From positions 362,841 through 426,840 of the forward strand of contig NZ_RAPV01000003.1 of NCBI RefSeq assembly GCF_003610295.1: 64,000 nt of DNA, written 5' to 3'. The number at the start of each line of letters is the position of its first letter. Position 1 is the stretch's first letter. The notes beneath the pieces are model-generated. The model made no database searches, was not told the DNA's origin, and saw only the letters and a list, made by a program, of their open reading frames with translations. The DNA comes from Paraburkholderia sp. BL23I1N1 (GTDB taxonomy: Bacteria > Pseudomonadota > Gammaproteobacteria > Burkholderiales > Burkholderiaceae). The translations under genes were made by a program, and so were the position numbers. Shown here one piece after another: positions 29,847 through 39,768 of the stretch.

Positions 29847-31310
29847 ATGCAAACCGAATCAAGCTTCACCTTCGTTCTCTTCGGCGGAACCGGCGATCTG
29901 TCGATGCGCAAGATTCTCCCGGCACTGTTTGAAGCGCACCGTGCAGGTGGCATGCTGGCCGACAGCGGCAAGATCGTCGCGGTGGCGCGGCATGTGGCTG
30001 ATCGTGCTGACTACCTCGACTGGGTCAATGAGCACGTCAAGCCGCACGTGTCGAAGAACGGCCTGGATGAGTCCGCGTGGGCCAGTTTTCTTGAACGCAT
30101 CGAGTTCGTAAAGATCGATCTCGGCAAGCCGGAAGACTTTGCGCTGCTGCGCGACGCCATCAAAGACCTGCCGGGCATCCGGGTGTTTTATCTGGCAACC
30201 GGTCCGTCGTTGTTCGTGCCGATCTGCCACGCGCTCGCCTCGGTGGGGCTCAATGAAAATTCGCGCATCGTGCTGGAAAAGCCGCTCGGCTACGACCTCA
30301 AGTCGTCCAACGCAATCAATGATGCGGTCGGCGAAATCTTCGCTGAAGAACAGATCTACCGGATCGACCACTACCTCGGTAAGGAGCCGGTGCAGAACCT
30401 GCTCGCGCTGCGTTTCGGCAACGTGCTGTTCGAACCGTTGTGGCGCCGTGAGTGGGTGGAAAGCATTCAGATCACGATTGCGGAAGAGCTCGGCGTGGAA
30501 GCGCGCGGCGACTTCTACGACAACACCGGCGCATTGCGCGACATGGTGCAGAACCATCTGCTGCAACTGCTTTCCATCGTGGCGATGGAACCGCCGCATT
30601 CGATGGATTCCGACTCGGTACGCGACGAAAAACTGCGCGTGCTACGCGCATTGAAACCGATCGATCCGCGCGATATTGGCAAGGTCGCGGTGCGCGGCCA
30701 GTATCATGCGGGCGTGATCCGCGGCAACGCCGTGCCGGCGTATGCAACCGAACCTGGCGTGAAGCCGGAGAGCACGACTGAAACCTTCGTCGCGCTGAAG
30801 GTGGAAATCGAAAACTGGCGCTGGGCCGGCGTGCCGTTTTTCCTGCGCACGGGCAAGCGTCTCGCGGATCGCGTCGCGGAGATCGTGGTGAATTTTCGTG
30901 CGGTGCCGCATTCGGCTTTGGGTGCGTCCGCGTTGCGCGGCGGTGCGAACCGTCTCGTGATCCGTTTGCAGCCGAACGAAACCATTCGCCTCTACTGTCT
31001 CGCGAAGCAGCCGGGTGAAGGCATGAACCTCGCCAGCGTCCACCTCGACCTCGCCTTCGACCGGTTCTTCCGCGAAGGGCAGATGGAGGCGTATCAGCGT
31101 CTGTTGCTCGATGTGATCAATGGCCGCCTCGCATTGTTTGTGCGGCGCGACGAGCAGGAAGCGGCATGGCGTTGGGTCGAACCGATCCTCAACGAATGGG
31201 CGGCGTCGAACAAGCCGCCCAAGCCGTATGCAGCAGGCACGTGGGGACCGGCCGCGGCGAGCGCGATGTTGGCGCAGCACGGCACCTGCTGGCTCGAAGA
31301 AGAAAATTGA
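29847..31310 (+). CDS. zwf: Glucose-6-phosphate 1-dehydrogenase
   Basis: This 487-residue cytoplasmic enzyme oxidises glucose 6-phosphate to 6-phosphogluconolactone with NAD(P)+. The coenzyme loop FGGTGDLSMRK is at residues 12-22. The active-site peptide RIDHYLGKEPVQN (His and Lys) lies near residues 173-185, and EKPLGYDL is the second conserved block. ATG 29847 follows CGACGGAGACTC. An in-frame extension to 29739 would cover the promoter and operator and is rejected. First gene of zwf-pgl-glk/hexR. Confidence 0.97.
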   Translation: MQTESSFTFVLFGGTGDLSMRKILPALFEAHRAGGMLADSGKIVAVARHVADRADYLDWVNEHVKPHVSKNGLDESAWASFLERIEFVKIDLGKPEDFALLRDAIKDLPGIRVFYLATGPSLFVPICHALASVGLNENSRIVLEKPLGYDLKSSNAINDAVGEIFAEEQIYRIDHYLGKEPVQNLLALRFGNVLFEPLWRREWVESIQITIAEELGVEARGDFYDNTGALRDMVQNHLLQLLSIVAMEPPHSMDSDSVRDEKLRVLRALKPIDPRDIGKVAVRGQYHAGVIRGNAVPAYATEPGVKPESTTETFVALKVEIENWRWAGVPFFLRTGKRLADRVAEIVVNFRAVPHSALGASALRGGANRLVIRLQPNETIRLYCLAKQPGEGMNLASVHLDLAFDRFFREGQMEAYQRLLLDVINGRLALFVRRDEQEAAWRWVEPILNEWAASNKPPKPYAAGTWGPAAASAMLAQHGTCWLEEEN

Positions 31311-31429
31311 ATCATGGCGCCGCGCCTGCCCCTGACCGCGATCGCGATCGTGATCCCGATCGAAGCACAGCGCAGCGCCTGCAAGACCCACCGACGAACT
31401 GAACGGAATGGCGCCGGTATCACGAAGGC

Positions 31430-31455
31430 GCCTGCAAGTCATCCCGCTTGCAGGC
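31430..31455 (+). other. Hairpin between zwf and pgl
   Basis: GCCTGCAAG and CTTGCAGGC form a perfect 9-bp stem with an 8-base loop and no T-tract. It sits in a 206-bp spacer inside an otherwise tight operon and may affect messenger processing. The spacer also holds a stretch of GCGATC-type repeats (31339-31363). Confidence 0.5.
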
Positions 31456-31516
31456 ATCGCGTGAGAACAGTACGGCACGTTCCGCAGATCTAACAAGAAA
31501 GCAGCACGGAGGAGAA

Positions 31517-32239
31517 GTGATCGAGCTTCACGCTTTCGACGATCAACGCGCCCAATCCGACGCGTTGGCGAAGGCGGTTGGCGACGCGTTACATGCGTCG
31601 CTCGCCGCACAGGCGGCCACGGCCGCAACCGGCACGTCCGCAACCGGCACGCGCCCAGCCATGCTTGCAGTGTCCGGCGGCAGCAGTCCGCGTCCGTTCC
31701 TGCAGACGTTGTCCACGCAGACCTTCGACTGGGCGCGCATTGCCGTGACGCTGGTCGACGACCGCTGGGTGCCGGAAACGGACAGCGCGAGCAATTCGCA
31801 ACTCGTGCACGACACGCTGTTGCAGAACGCCGCGAAGCACGCCGCATTCTGGCCGCTGGCCGACACGACGCAAGACCTGAATGCGCACGTTGCCGCGCTG
31901 AACGCCGACCCGCGCTTTAGCGCCGTGCCGGACGTCGCGATTCTCGGCATGGGCGAAGACGGCCACACCGCCTCGATTTTCGCGGATGCGCCCGAATGGG
32001 ACTACGCGATCACTACCCCTGAGCGCTTCGTTGCCGTGCATCCCGGCAGCGCGCCGCATGCGCGCGTGAGTTGGTCACTCTCGGCGCTGAAAGAAGTGAA
32101 GCATCTGTTTTTGCTGATCGCAGGACCGCGAAAGATGGACGTGCTGAATGCCGCCGCCGCTTCGCTACAAAAAAATGCCATCTCGCAGTTGGCAAACGAC
32201 AAGGGAGTGAGACTCGATGTCTACTGGTGTGCAAACTAA
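31517..32239 (+). CDS. pgl: 6-phosphogluconolactonase
   Basis: This 240-residue NagB/RpiA-fold enzyme hydrolyses the lactone made by Zwf. Conserved blocks are [25 protein letters not shown] and [14 protein letters not shown], the last being the family signature. The start is GTG 31517, set by GGAGGAGAA; an in-frame extension to 31448 has no ribosome site. Its 3' end overlaps the next gene by 23 bp, so translation is coupled. Confidence 0.95.
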   Translation: MIELHAFDDQRAQSDALAKAVGDALHASLAAQAATAATGTSATGTRPAMLAVSGGSSPRPFLQTLSTQTFDWARIAVTLVDDRWVPETDSASNSQLVHDTLLQNAAKHAAFWPLADTTQDLNAHVAALNADPRFSAVPDVAILGMGEDGHTASIFADAPEWDYAITTPERFVAVHPGSAPHARVSWSLSALKEVKHLFLLIAGPRKMDVLNAAAASLQKNAISQLANDKGVRLDVYWCAN

Positions 32240-34133
32240 GGCTGTTCCGGGCGCGGGCCAGCACGCCGATGGACCAAGGCTGCTCGCCGACATCGGCGGC
32301 ACCAATGCGCGCTTCGCGCTCGAAACCAGCCCCGGCGAAATCGGCTCGGTGCAGGTCTATCCGTGCGCGGACTATCCGGGCGTTGCCGAAGTCATCAAAA
32401 AGTATCTGAAGGACACCAAAATCGGCCGCGTGAATCACGCGGCGATTGCAATTGCTAACCCGGTCGACGGCGATCAGGTCAGCATGACTAATCACGACTG
32501 GAGCTTTTCGATCGAAGCCACGCGCCGCGCGCTCGGCTTCGACACGCTGCTGGTGGTGAACGACTTTACCGCGCTGGCCATGGCCCTTCCCGGTCTGACC
32601 GATGCCCAGCGTGTACAAGTAGGCGGCGGCTCGCGTCGTCCGAACAGCGTGATCGGCCTGCTCGGCCCGGGCACCGGCATGGGCGTGTCCGGCCTGATCC
32701 CGGCCGACGATCGCTGGATCGCGCTCGGCAGCGAAGGCGGCCACGCCACGTTCGCACCGGCCGACGAGCGCGAAGACATCGTGCTGCAGTACGCCCGCAA
32801 GAAGTGGTCGCACGTTTCGTTCGAGCGTGTGGCGGCCGGCCCCGGCATCGAAGTGATCTACCGTGCGCTGGCGGGCCGCGACAAGAAGCGCGTGGCGGCA
32901 AACGTCGACACGGTCGAGATTGTCAAACGCGCGATGGAAGGCGAGCCGCTCACGGCCGAGTCCGTCGATGTGTTCTGCGGGATTCTCGGCACCTTCGCCG
33001 GCAATATCGCGGTGACGCTCGGCGCGTTGGGCGGCATCTACATTGGCGGCGGCGTGGTGCCGCGGCTCGGCGAATTCTTCGCGCGTTCGTCGTTTCGCAA
33101 GCGGTTCGAGGCAAAGGGCCGCTTCGAGGCGTATTTGCAAAGCGTGCCGACCTACGTGATTACCGCTGAATACCCGGCGTTTCTGGGGGTTTCGGCGATT
33201 CTCGCGGAGCAGTTGTCGAACCGCGCGGGCGGCAGTTCATCGGCCGTGTTCGAGCGGATTCGCCAGATGCGCGATGCGTTGACGCCGGCCGAGCGCCGCG
33301 TGGCCGATCTCGCGTTGAATCATCCGCGCTCGATCATCAACGATCCGATTGTCGACATCGCACGCAAGGCCGACGTGAGCCAGCCGACGGTGATCCGCTT
33401 TTGCCGCTCGCTTGGCTGCCAGGGTTTGTCGGATTTCAAGCTGAAGCTGGCGACGGGTTTGACCGGCACGATTCCGGTGAGTCATAGCCAGGTGCATCTG
33501 GGCGATACCGCGACCGACTTCGGCGCGAAGGTGCTCGATAACACCGTGTCCGCGATTTTGCAGTTGCGCGAGCATTTGAATTTCGACCAGGTCGAGCGGG
33601 CGATCGATCTGTTGAACGGCGCGCGGCGGATTGAGTTTTATGGGCTCGGCAATTCGAACATTGTCGCGCAGGACGCGCATTACAAGTTCTTCCGGTTTGG
33701 TATTCCGACGATTGCTTATGGCGATCTGTATATGCAGGCCGCGTCTGCTGCGTTGCTGGGCAAGGGTGATGTGATTGTTGCCGTGTCCAAGTCGGGACGC
33801 GCGCCTGAGCTACTGCGTGTGCTGGATGTCGCCATGCAGGCGGGGGCTAAGGTGATTGCCATTACGTCTAGCAATACGCCGCTGGCCAAGCGGGCTACGG
33901 TGGCTTTGGAGACCGATCACATTGAGATTCGCGAATCGCAGTTGTCGATGATTTCGCGGATCTTGCATCTGGTGATGATTGATATTCTTGCTGTGGGTGT
34001 GGCGATTCGGCGTGCCATGCCTAGCGAGGATGTGGCTGAGACGGTCGCTAAGGCGCGACAGGGCGCGGATGATGATGGTACTGCTGTGCTTGATTGGTTA
34101 AGTCATGGGGCGGCTTCTTCGCCGCGGGATTAA
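32217..34133 (+). CDS. glk: Bifunctional glucokinase / RpiR-family (HexR-like) regulator
   Basis: This 638-residue fusion has an N-terminal glucokinase half (to about residue 340), with [14 protein letters not shown] near residue 23, [14 protein letters not shown] and [15 protein letters not shown]; it phosphorylates glucose. The C-terminal half is an RpiR-type regulator. It has a helix-turn-helix (about 345-420, [19 protein letters not shown]) and a SIS sugar-phosphate-binding domain (about 465-600, with GLGNSN and [12 protein letters not shown]). The fusion is known in Burkholderiales. In HexR the ligand is 2-keto-3-deoxy-6-phosphogluconate, an Entner-Doudoroff intermediate, which releases the repressor. 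The palindrome before zwf is its likely site. The linker is short and without a frameshift. Confidence 0.95.
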   Translation: MSTGVQTKAVPGAGQHADGPRLLADIGGTNARFALETSPGEIGSVQVYPCADYPGVAEVIKKYLKDTKIGRVNHAAIAIANPVDGDQVSMTNHDWSFSIEATRRALGFDTLLVVNDFTALAMALPGLTDAQRVQVGGGSRRPNSVIGLLGPGTGMGVSGLIPADDRWIALGSEGGHATFAPADEREDIVLQYARKKWSHVSFERVAAGPGIEVIYRALAGRDKKRVAANVDTVEIVKRAMEGEPLTAESVDVFCGILGTFAGNIAVTLGALGGIYIGGGVVPRLGEFFARSSFRKRFEAKGRFEAYLQSVPTYVITAEYPAFLGVSAILAEQLSNRAGGSSSAVFERIRQMRDALTPAERRVADLALNHPRSIINDPIVDIARKADVSQPTVIRFCRSLGCQGLSDFKLKLATGLTGTIPVSHSQVHLGDTATDFGAKVLDNTVSAILQLREHLNFDQVERAIDLLNGARRIEFYGLGNSNIVAQDAHYKFFRFGIPTIAYGDLYMQAASAALLGKGDVIVAVSKSGRAPELLRVLDVAMQAGAKVIAITSSNTPLAKRATVALETDHIEIRESQLSMISRILHLVMIDILAVGVAIRRAMPSEDVAETVAKARQGADDDGTAVLDWLSHGAASSPRD

Positions 34134-34206
34134 GGGGTGTTTTTGGCCTTCGCGGCGGGGGTTTTTTTGGCTGCCTGCGGTGGGCTTTTTCCTTGGGCTT
34201 GAATTC

Positions 34207-34834
34207 TTGGCCTTTCCTTGCTTTGTTAGTGGTCTATTGGCGCTCCCCCTGTGCGGGGGGCACCTACTTTTCTTTGCCTGCAACGAAAAGTAGGCAAAAG
34301 AAAGCGGCTTAGCCCGCTAGCTCATAAGCGGGTCCCCCGCACAGTTGCGGTAGTGGTGCATCTGGAATCTGTGTTCCCGCACACTCCGCGTTAGTGACAA
34401 GGCGCTCATACTTCCGGCGGCGCTGCGCGCGCCGTCGCGTCATTCATCGAACCGATCCCTGCATTTTTTTGCATTTTAATCGGCACCGCCGCTGCTTGCG
34501 GAACCGCCTTTTGAGCGCGTGGGCGCCTCGCCGAGGCGAAGCCGATGGCTTCCGCCATGCGCAAAACAAAATCTTAGGCTTCCCAGGCAAACCCTTCCGG
34601 CGAGCACGTAGTGCGAGGCGGGAAGTATAACTGCCTTGTCACTCACGTCGAATGTGCGAGGGCACGGATTCCAGATGCACCACTACCGCACCTGCGCGGG
34701 GGACCCGCTTAAGCATTAGCGGTGTGAGCCGCTTTCTTTGCTTATCTTTCTTCGCGGGCGGCGGCAAAGAAAGTAAGTGCCGCCCTGCACAGGGGCAACG
34801 CTAATAGACCACTAACAAAGCAAGGAAAGGCCAA
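34207..34834. repeat. 628-bp imperfect palindrome (MITE-like intergenic element)
   Basis: The left end TTGGCCTTTCCTTG (34207-34220) is the exact inverse of CAAGGAAAGGCCAA (34821-34834). Complementarity continues with gaps for about 210 bp. Examples are AGTGGTCTATT against AATAGACCACT, GTGGTGCATCTGGAATC against GATTCCAGATGCACCAC, and GTGACAAGGC (34394-34403) against GCCTTGTCAC (34633-34642). The centre (about 34420-34620) is less symmetrical. It encodes no credible protein; a 78-residue frame at 34394-34630 is Arg-rich noise. It fills the gap between the glk/hexR fusion and the bestrophin gene. Confidence 0.85.
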
Positions 34835-34940
34835 CACCGTAGGCACACAGACGAGCAAGCGCCCCACAGGCAAAAAAACTCACGCAAAGCCAAACAGCGA
34901 TAATAGATACTCCACCGCCGAAGGCAGAAAGCACAACGCC

Positions 34941-35867
34941 ATGATCATCCGCCCACATCTCCATTGGTTCCGCATGCTGCTTGCGTGGAGGGGCTCCGTC
35001 CTCCCACAACTCCTGCCGCGCCTCTTCCTGATCTTCTGCATTTCGATCGTCGCTGTGGCCGCTCACGACCACCTGCTGCCGGTCTCGCTCAATCTCAACA
35101 CCACCACCCCATTCTCGCTAGTCGGCATCGCCTTGGCCGTCTTTCTGGGCTTCAGAAACAACGCTAGCTACGACCGCTGGTGGGAAGCCCGCAAACTGTG
35201 GGGCCAACTGCTGAACGAAGCACGCTCGCTCACCCGCCAGGCAATCACGCTGCCAAACAAGCCATTGCCCAAAGCAGAAATCGAGACATTCACAACCGTC
35301 CTCAGTACGATCCCCCATGCGTTGCGTCACCAGCTTCGCAAAAGCGACCCGAGCGAAGACCTCGTCGCACGCCTGCCGAAACCGTTATTTGACCGCGTCA
35401 TGGCGTCGCGCTACAAACCGGCAACGCTCATGCTCTGGCTAGGCGAATGGGTCAAGCGCCACGCGCAAGCGGGCGCAATCGATCCCGTGGCTGTGCTCGC
35501 CTTCGATCGAAACCTGAATGGCCTGTCGGATGTGATCGGCGGCTGCGAGCGCATCGTGTCGACGCCGCTGCCCTTCGCCTACTCAGTGATGATTCACCGC
35601 ACGGTGTATTTCTTCTGCGCATCGCTGCCGTTCGGATTGGTCGACAGCATCGGGATCTTCACACCGGTCTTCGCAGTGTTCGTCGCGTACACCTTCATGG
35701 CGCACGAAGCAATCGCATCGCAGATCGAAGAGCCGTTCGGCACCGATGACAACGACCTCGCGCTCGAAGCGATGTCGCTCGCTACCGAAGACGCCATGCG
35801 CGACCTGCTAGGGGAGCCGGCACTGGCTCGGCCCTTGTCGAAAACCGAAGCCTATGTGCTCACGTAA
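34941..35867 (+). CDS. Bestrophin-family chloride channel (YneE-like)
   Basis: This 308-residue membrane protein carries the bestrophin signature LGFRNNASYDRWWEARKLWG near residues 68-87 and the second block SVMIHRTVYFFCASLPFGL. Four membrane helices are expected. Bacterial homologues form pentameric anion or cation channels in the inner membrane. It begins MIIRPHLHW and converges on the LprI-like gene with an 11-bp gap. The large palindrome lies about 105 bp upstream and could place a promoter or terminator there. Confidence 0.92.
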   Translation: MIIRPHLHWFRMLLAWRGSVLPQLLPRLFLIFCISIVAVAAHDHLLPVSLNLNTTTPFSLVGIALAVFLGFRNNASYDRWWEARKLWGQLLNEARSLTRQAITLPNKPLPKAEIETFTTVLSTIPHALRHQLRKSDPSEDLVARLPKPLFDRVMASRYKPATLMLWLGEWVKRHAQAGAIDPVAVLAFDRNLNGLSDVIGGCERIVSTPLPFAYSVMIHRTVYFFCASLPFGLVDSIGIFTPVFAVFVAYTFMAHEAIASQIEEPFGTDDNDLALEAMSLATEDAMRDLLGEPALARPLSKTEAYVLT

Positions 35868-35878
35868 GGCCCGAGCAC

Positions 35879-36619
35879 TCAGTCGTTACCGACTGTCTCC
35901 GACAAACGCTTGAGCGTGGCCACCCGCGCACCGATGATATCGACGCGGCCGCGCTCATCGACCAGCGTCGCAGTCGCATTCAGATACGCAGTCCATGCCT
36001 TCTGCGCACGCGTAAGAGTAGAACGCGACCGCACCGGCATCTTCGCCTGCAAGCGCCGGTAATAGCGGTTCAAATCAAACATCGCGTGTTCGCACTGCGC
36101 GTCTGCGTTACAGGCTCGCGGACGGTGCGGCGGATCGCCGCCCGCGCTTATCTTCGCCGCCGCGCTGCGCAGCGCCAGCGCCCGATCACGCACCGGCTGC
36201 AATTGCATATCGGCTTCGGCCAGCGCATACATCGTGCCGTGCGTTGTTGCGAACACCGCGCCCAACAAAGGCTTCTCGGCATCGCGCGAGGCCTGCCAGC
36301 TAGCCTGGCTCCTCTCCCACTGCTTGCGTTGCGCGGGCGGCAACTTCGTCTGAAGCTGCTGCCACGCAGCGTCCAACGCGGACTTCCAGCCAATTCGCGC
36401 GTTGTCCATGCACTGCACCTGACCCACCGTCGACGACATGTCGCTGCGCGCCAGACACGTGCGCATAGACGCATCGATCGGATCGGCGGCGGCGACCTCG
36501 GCATGCGCCTGAAGCGGCACGATGCCAAGTCCCGCCACCGACATCGCCGACGTCAGGGCCAGCGCGCCAAACGCACGCCGCCAGCCCTCAGCGTCCAGCA
36601 GGGACCTCACTGCCCGCAT
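35879..36619 (-). CDS. LprI/DUF1311-like exported protein
   Basis: This 246-residue protein has a signal peptide (hydrophobic ALTSAMSVAGLGIVPLQAHA, cleaved near residue 40). The first LprI-like module has paired cysteines (TCLARSD, VQCMDNAR) and a QASWQASRDAEKP tail. A second, weaker module has CNADAQCEHAMF and RAQKAWTAYLNA. The family includes a mycobacterial lysozyme inhibitor, but most members have no known role. Its ATG lies 2 bp after the decarboxylase stop, so it is translated from the same messenger. The frame extends upstream inside the decarboxylase gene, which is not coding there. Confidence 0.75.
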   Translation of the reverse strand: MRAVRSLLDAEGWRRAFGALALTSAMSVAGLGIVPLQAHAEVAAADPIDASMRTCLARSDMSSTVGQVQCMDNARIGWKSALDAAWQQLQTKLPPAQRKQWERSQASWQASRDAEKPLLGAVFATTHGTMYALAEADMQLQPVRDRALALRSAAAKISAGGDPPHRPRACNADAQCEHAMFDLNRYYRRLQAKMPVRSRSTLTRAQKAWTAYLNATATLVDERGRVDIIGARVATLKRLSETVGND

Positions 36620-36621
36620 CG

Positions 36622-38907
36622 TCAGGCGCGCACGCAATCGACGAAGTATTCGATGCGCCCATTGATGGTTTCGCCAACCAGCCCATGGATGTCCGTGTGG
36701 AAACCCGGGAAGCGCTCGTTGAACTCGCGCGCGAAACGCAAATAGTTGACGATGGTCTTGTTGAAGCGCTCGCCCGGAATCAGCAGCGGAATGCCCGGCG
36801 GATACGGCGTCAACAGGATCGACGTGACACGGCCTTCGAGTTCGTCGATCGGTACCCGGTCGATCTCGCGGTGCGCGAGCTTGGCGAACGCATCCGACGG
36901 CTTCATGGCCGGTTCCATGCTCGACAAATACATCTCGGTCGTCAGGCGCGCAATGTCGTTCGCGCGGTAGACGCTGTGGATCTGCTGGCACAGATCGCGC
37001 AAGCCCACACGCTCGTACATCGGATGATGCGCAACGAATTCGGGCAGCACGCGCCACAGCGGCTGATTGTTGTCGTAGTCGTCCTTGAACTGCTGCAGTT
37101 CGGTGACCATCGAGTTCCAACGGCCCTTGGTGATGCCGATCGTGAACATGATGAAGAACGAATACAACCCCGTCTTCTCGACGATGATGCCGTGCTCGGC
37201 CAGGTACTTCGTGACGATCGCGGCCGGAATGCCGGTCTCGCCGAAGCCGCCGTCCATATCCAGACCCGGCGTGACGATGGTCGCCTTGATCGGGTCGAGC
37301 ATGTTGAAGCCATCGGCGAGCGGGCCGAAACCGTGCCACGCGTCGTTCGGGCGCAGCATCCAGTCTTCGCGCGAGCCGATACCCTCTTCGGCGAACTGGT
37401 CCGGGCCCCACACCTTGAAGAACCAGTCGTCGCCGTACTCGGCGTCGACCTTGATCATCGCGCGGCGGAAATCCAAAGCTTCCGCAATCGATTCTTCCAC
37501 CAGCGCGGGGCCGCCCGGTGCTTCCATCATGGCCGCGGCCACGTCGCACGAGGCGATGATCGCGTACTGCGGGCTGGTGGACGTATGCATCAGATACGCT
37601 TCGTTAAAGCGGTGCTTGTCGAAGCGGCTGTTCTTCGAATCCTGCACAACGATCTGCGAAGCCTGCGAAATACCGGCCAGCAGCTTGTGCGTGGAGTGCG
37701 TCGCGAACACGAGTGCGCCAATGCGCGGACGGCCGGCGCCAATCGCATGCATGTCCTGATAGAACTCGTGGAATTCCGCGTGCGGCAGCCACGCTTCGTC
37801 GAAGTGCAGCGTATCGAGCCAGTCGCCCAGCATTTCCTTGATCATCTCGACGTTGTAGATCACACCGTCATAGGTGCTCTGTGTGATGGTCAGGATACGC
37901 GGCTTCAGGTCCGGATTCTTAGCCATCGCTTCGCGGGCGAACGGATTCGCCAGAATCTTCTTGCGAATGTTTTCCGGCTCGAATTCGCTGCGCGGAATCG
38001 GGCCGATGATGCCGAAGTTATTGCGCGTGGGTGTGAGGAACACCGGAATCGCGCCGGTCATCGTGATCGCGTGCAGGATCGACTTGTGGCAATTGCGGTC
38101 CACCAGCACGATATCGCCCGGCGCAACCGTACCGTGCCAGACGATCTTGTTCGAGGTCGACGTGCCGTTGGTCACGAAGAACACGTGGTCGGCGCTGAAA
38201 ATACGCGCGGCGTTGCGCTCGGAGGCAGCAATCGGGCCGGTGTGGTCGAGCAGCTGACCGAGTTCGTCAACGGCGTTGCACACGTCGGCGCGCAGCATGT
38301 TCTCGCCGAAGAACTGGTGGAACATCTGGCCAAGCGGGCTCTTCAGAAACGCGACACCGCCCGAGTGCCCCGGGCAATGCCATGAATACGAGCCTTCGTC
38401 CGCGTACTGCACCAGCTCCTTGAAGAACGGCGGCGCGAGCGAGTCCAGGTACACCTTGGTCTCGCGGATGATGTGGCGCGCGACGAATTCCGGCGTGTCC
38501 TCGAACATGTGGATGAAGCCGTGCAGTTCGCGCAAGATGTCGTTCGGCAGATGGCGCGAGGTGCGCGTTTCACCGTACAGGAAGATCGGAATATCGGCGT
38601 TGCGGCGGCGCACTTCGGTCACGAACGCGCGCAGCGCGATGATCGCAGCCGCCAGTTCCGGCGTCTCGCCTTCCACCACGACGTTATCGACGTACGGCAG
38701 CAGCTCGTCGTCGTCGATCGACAGGATGAAGCACGACGCGCGGCTCGACTGCTGTGCGAACGAGGTCAGATCGCCGTAGCTCGTCAACCCGAGCACTTCC
38801 ACACCTTCTTTCTCGATGGCCTCGGCCAAAGCCCGGATGCCGGAACCCGAGATGTTCTCGGAGCGAAAATCTTCGTCGATGATGACGACGGGAAAACGGA
38901 ACTTCAT
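36622..38907 (-). CDS. Arginine/lysine/ornithine decarboxylase (PLP, fold type I)
   Basis: This 761-residue enzyme has an N-terminal response-regulator-like wing domain (about 1-130). The PLP core has SWHCPGHSGGVAFLKSP, HFDEAWLPHAEFHEFY and the PLP lysine in ATHSTHKLLAGISQ. A C-terminal domain contains LLTPYPPGIPLLIPGE. It makes a polyamine or diamine from a basic amino acid and can consume protons in acid stress. The exact substrate (arginine, lysine or ornithine) cannot be read from these motifs. It lies after dcd, separated by a hairpin with a T-rich tail, and is followed at once by the LprI-like gene. Confidence 0.93.
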   Translation of the reverse strand: MKFRFPVVIIDEDFRSENISGSGIRALAEAIEKEGVEVLGLTSYGDLTSFAQQSSRASCFILSIDDDELLPYVDNVVVEGETPELAAAIIALRAFVTEVRRRNADIPIFLYGETRTSRHLPNDILRELHGFIHMFEDTPEFVARHIIRETKVYLDSLAPPFFKELVQYADEGSYSWHCPGHSGGVAFLKSPLGQMFHQFFGENMLRADVCNAVDELGQLLDHTGPIAASERNAARIFSADHVFFVTNGTSTSNKIVWHGTVAPGDIVLVDRNCHKSILHAITMTGAIPVFLTPTRNNFGIIGPIPRSEFEPENIRKKILANPFAREAMAKNPDLKPRILTITQSTYDGVIYNVEMIKEMLGDWLDTLHFDEAWLPHAEFHEFYQDMHAIGAGRPRIGALVFATHSTHKLLAGISQASQIVVQDSKNSRFDKHRFNEAYLMHTSTSPQYAIIASCDVAAAMMEAPGGPALVEESIAEALDFRRAMIKVDAEYGDDWFFKVWGPDQFAEEGIGSREDWMLRPNDAWHGFGPLADGFNMLDPIKATIVTPGLDMDGGFGETGIPAAIVTKYLAEHGIIVEKTGLYSFFIMFTIGITKGRWNSMVTELQQFKDDYDNNQPLWRVLPEFVAHHPMYERVGLRDLCQQIHSVYRANDIARLTTEMYLSSMEPAMKPSDAFAKLAHREIDRVPIDELEGRVTSILLTPYPPGIPLLIPGERFNKTIVNYLRFAREFNERFPGFHTDIHGLVGETINGRIEYFVDCVRA

Positions 38908-38915
38908 GGGCGATT

Positions 38916-38957
38916 CTCCAAAAAGAACGACCGCTGCATTTGACTAAGCAGCGGTCA
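38916..38957 (-). terminator. Terminator or attenuator between dcd and the decarboxylase
   Basis: On the minus strand GACCGCTGC and GCAGCGGTC form a 9-bp stem with a 10-base loop, followed by GTTCTTTTT. The T-run directly adjoins the decarboxylase ribosome site (GGAG), so readthrough could set decarboxylase expression. Confidence 0.65.
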
Positions 38958-38992
38958 CCCGAATAGTGCTGGTGGGTCAGTGCTGCCGGGCG

Positions 38993-39562
38993 TCACGTCT
39001 TGGGCAACGTGACGCCGTGCTGACCTTGATATTTGCCGCCGCGATCCGCGTACGACGTTTCACAAATCTCGTCGCTTTCGAAAAACAGTACCTGGGCGAC
39101 GCCTTCGTTCGCGTAGATTTTCGCAGGCAAAGGTGTCGTATTTGAGAATTCGAGCGTAACGTGCCCTTCCCATTCCGGCTCGAACGGCGTGACGTTGACG
39201 ATGATCCCGCACCGCGCGTACGTGGATTTGCCCAGACACACGGTCAGGACGCTGCGCGGAATGCGGAAATACTCGACCGTGCGGGCCAGCGCGAACGAGT
39301 TCGGCGGGATGATGCAAACATCGCCCTTGAAGTCGACAAACGACTTCTCGTCAAAGTTCTTCGGATCGACGATGGTCGAGTTGATGTTGGTGAAGATCTT
39401 GAATTCGTCGGCGCAACGGATGTCGTAGCCGTAGCTCGACGTGCCGTAGCTGACAATCTTCCGGCCGTCTTCGGCGACACGAACCTGATCGGGTGCAAAC
39501 GGCTCGATCATGTTGTGCGACGCGGCCATGCGCCGGATCCACTTGTCGGATTTGATAGTCAT
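38993..39562 (-). CDS. dcd: dCTP deaminase
   Basis: This 189-residue homotrimeric enzyme converts dCTP to dUTP for dTTP synthesis. Family motifs are [13 protein letters not shown] near residue 43, the substrate block [19 protein letters not shown] with the catalytic Glu in [12 protein letters not shown], and the C-terminal flap [16 protein letters not shown] 39562 gives the standard length, and the frame extension to 39628 is not conserved. Upstream on the same strand are the sodC-like and apbC genes. Confidence 0.97.
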   Translation of the reverse strand: MTIKSDKWIRRMAASHNMIEPFAPDQVRVAEDGRKIVSYGTSSYGYDIRCADEFKIFTNINSTIVDPKNFDEKSFVDFKGDVCIIPPNSFALARTVEYFRIPRSVLTVCLGKSTYARCGIIVNVTPFEPEWEGHVTLEFSNTTPLPAKIYANEGVAQVLFFESDEICETSYADRGGKYQGQHGVTLPKT

Positions 39563-39768
39563 AGATGAACGCTGCTCGACTTGAGTGACAGGTGTGTGAC
39601 GAATGTGTGACGGGTAGCAACCCGGCAAGTCCCTGGGCGGGTGCCGTCGCTACGCGCCTCGGGCTGGGCGCCCCCGGCTACGGGCCCGACGCCCCAACGA
39701 AAGGCGCTTATTTTACGCGATCGCGAGATTGCTGCTGCAGTATGGCCTGAGCGGCCCCTGCGCCGCCC

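Noticed and set aside
34394..34630. 78-residue frame in the palindrome
   Set aside because: Arg-rich, and it lies in the centre of an inverted repeat with no ribosome site.
35879..37549. Long frame suggesting a 556-residue protein
   Set aside because: The first 310 residues are an out-of-frame reading of the decarboxylase; only the part from 36619 downward is the LprI-like protein.
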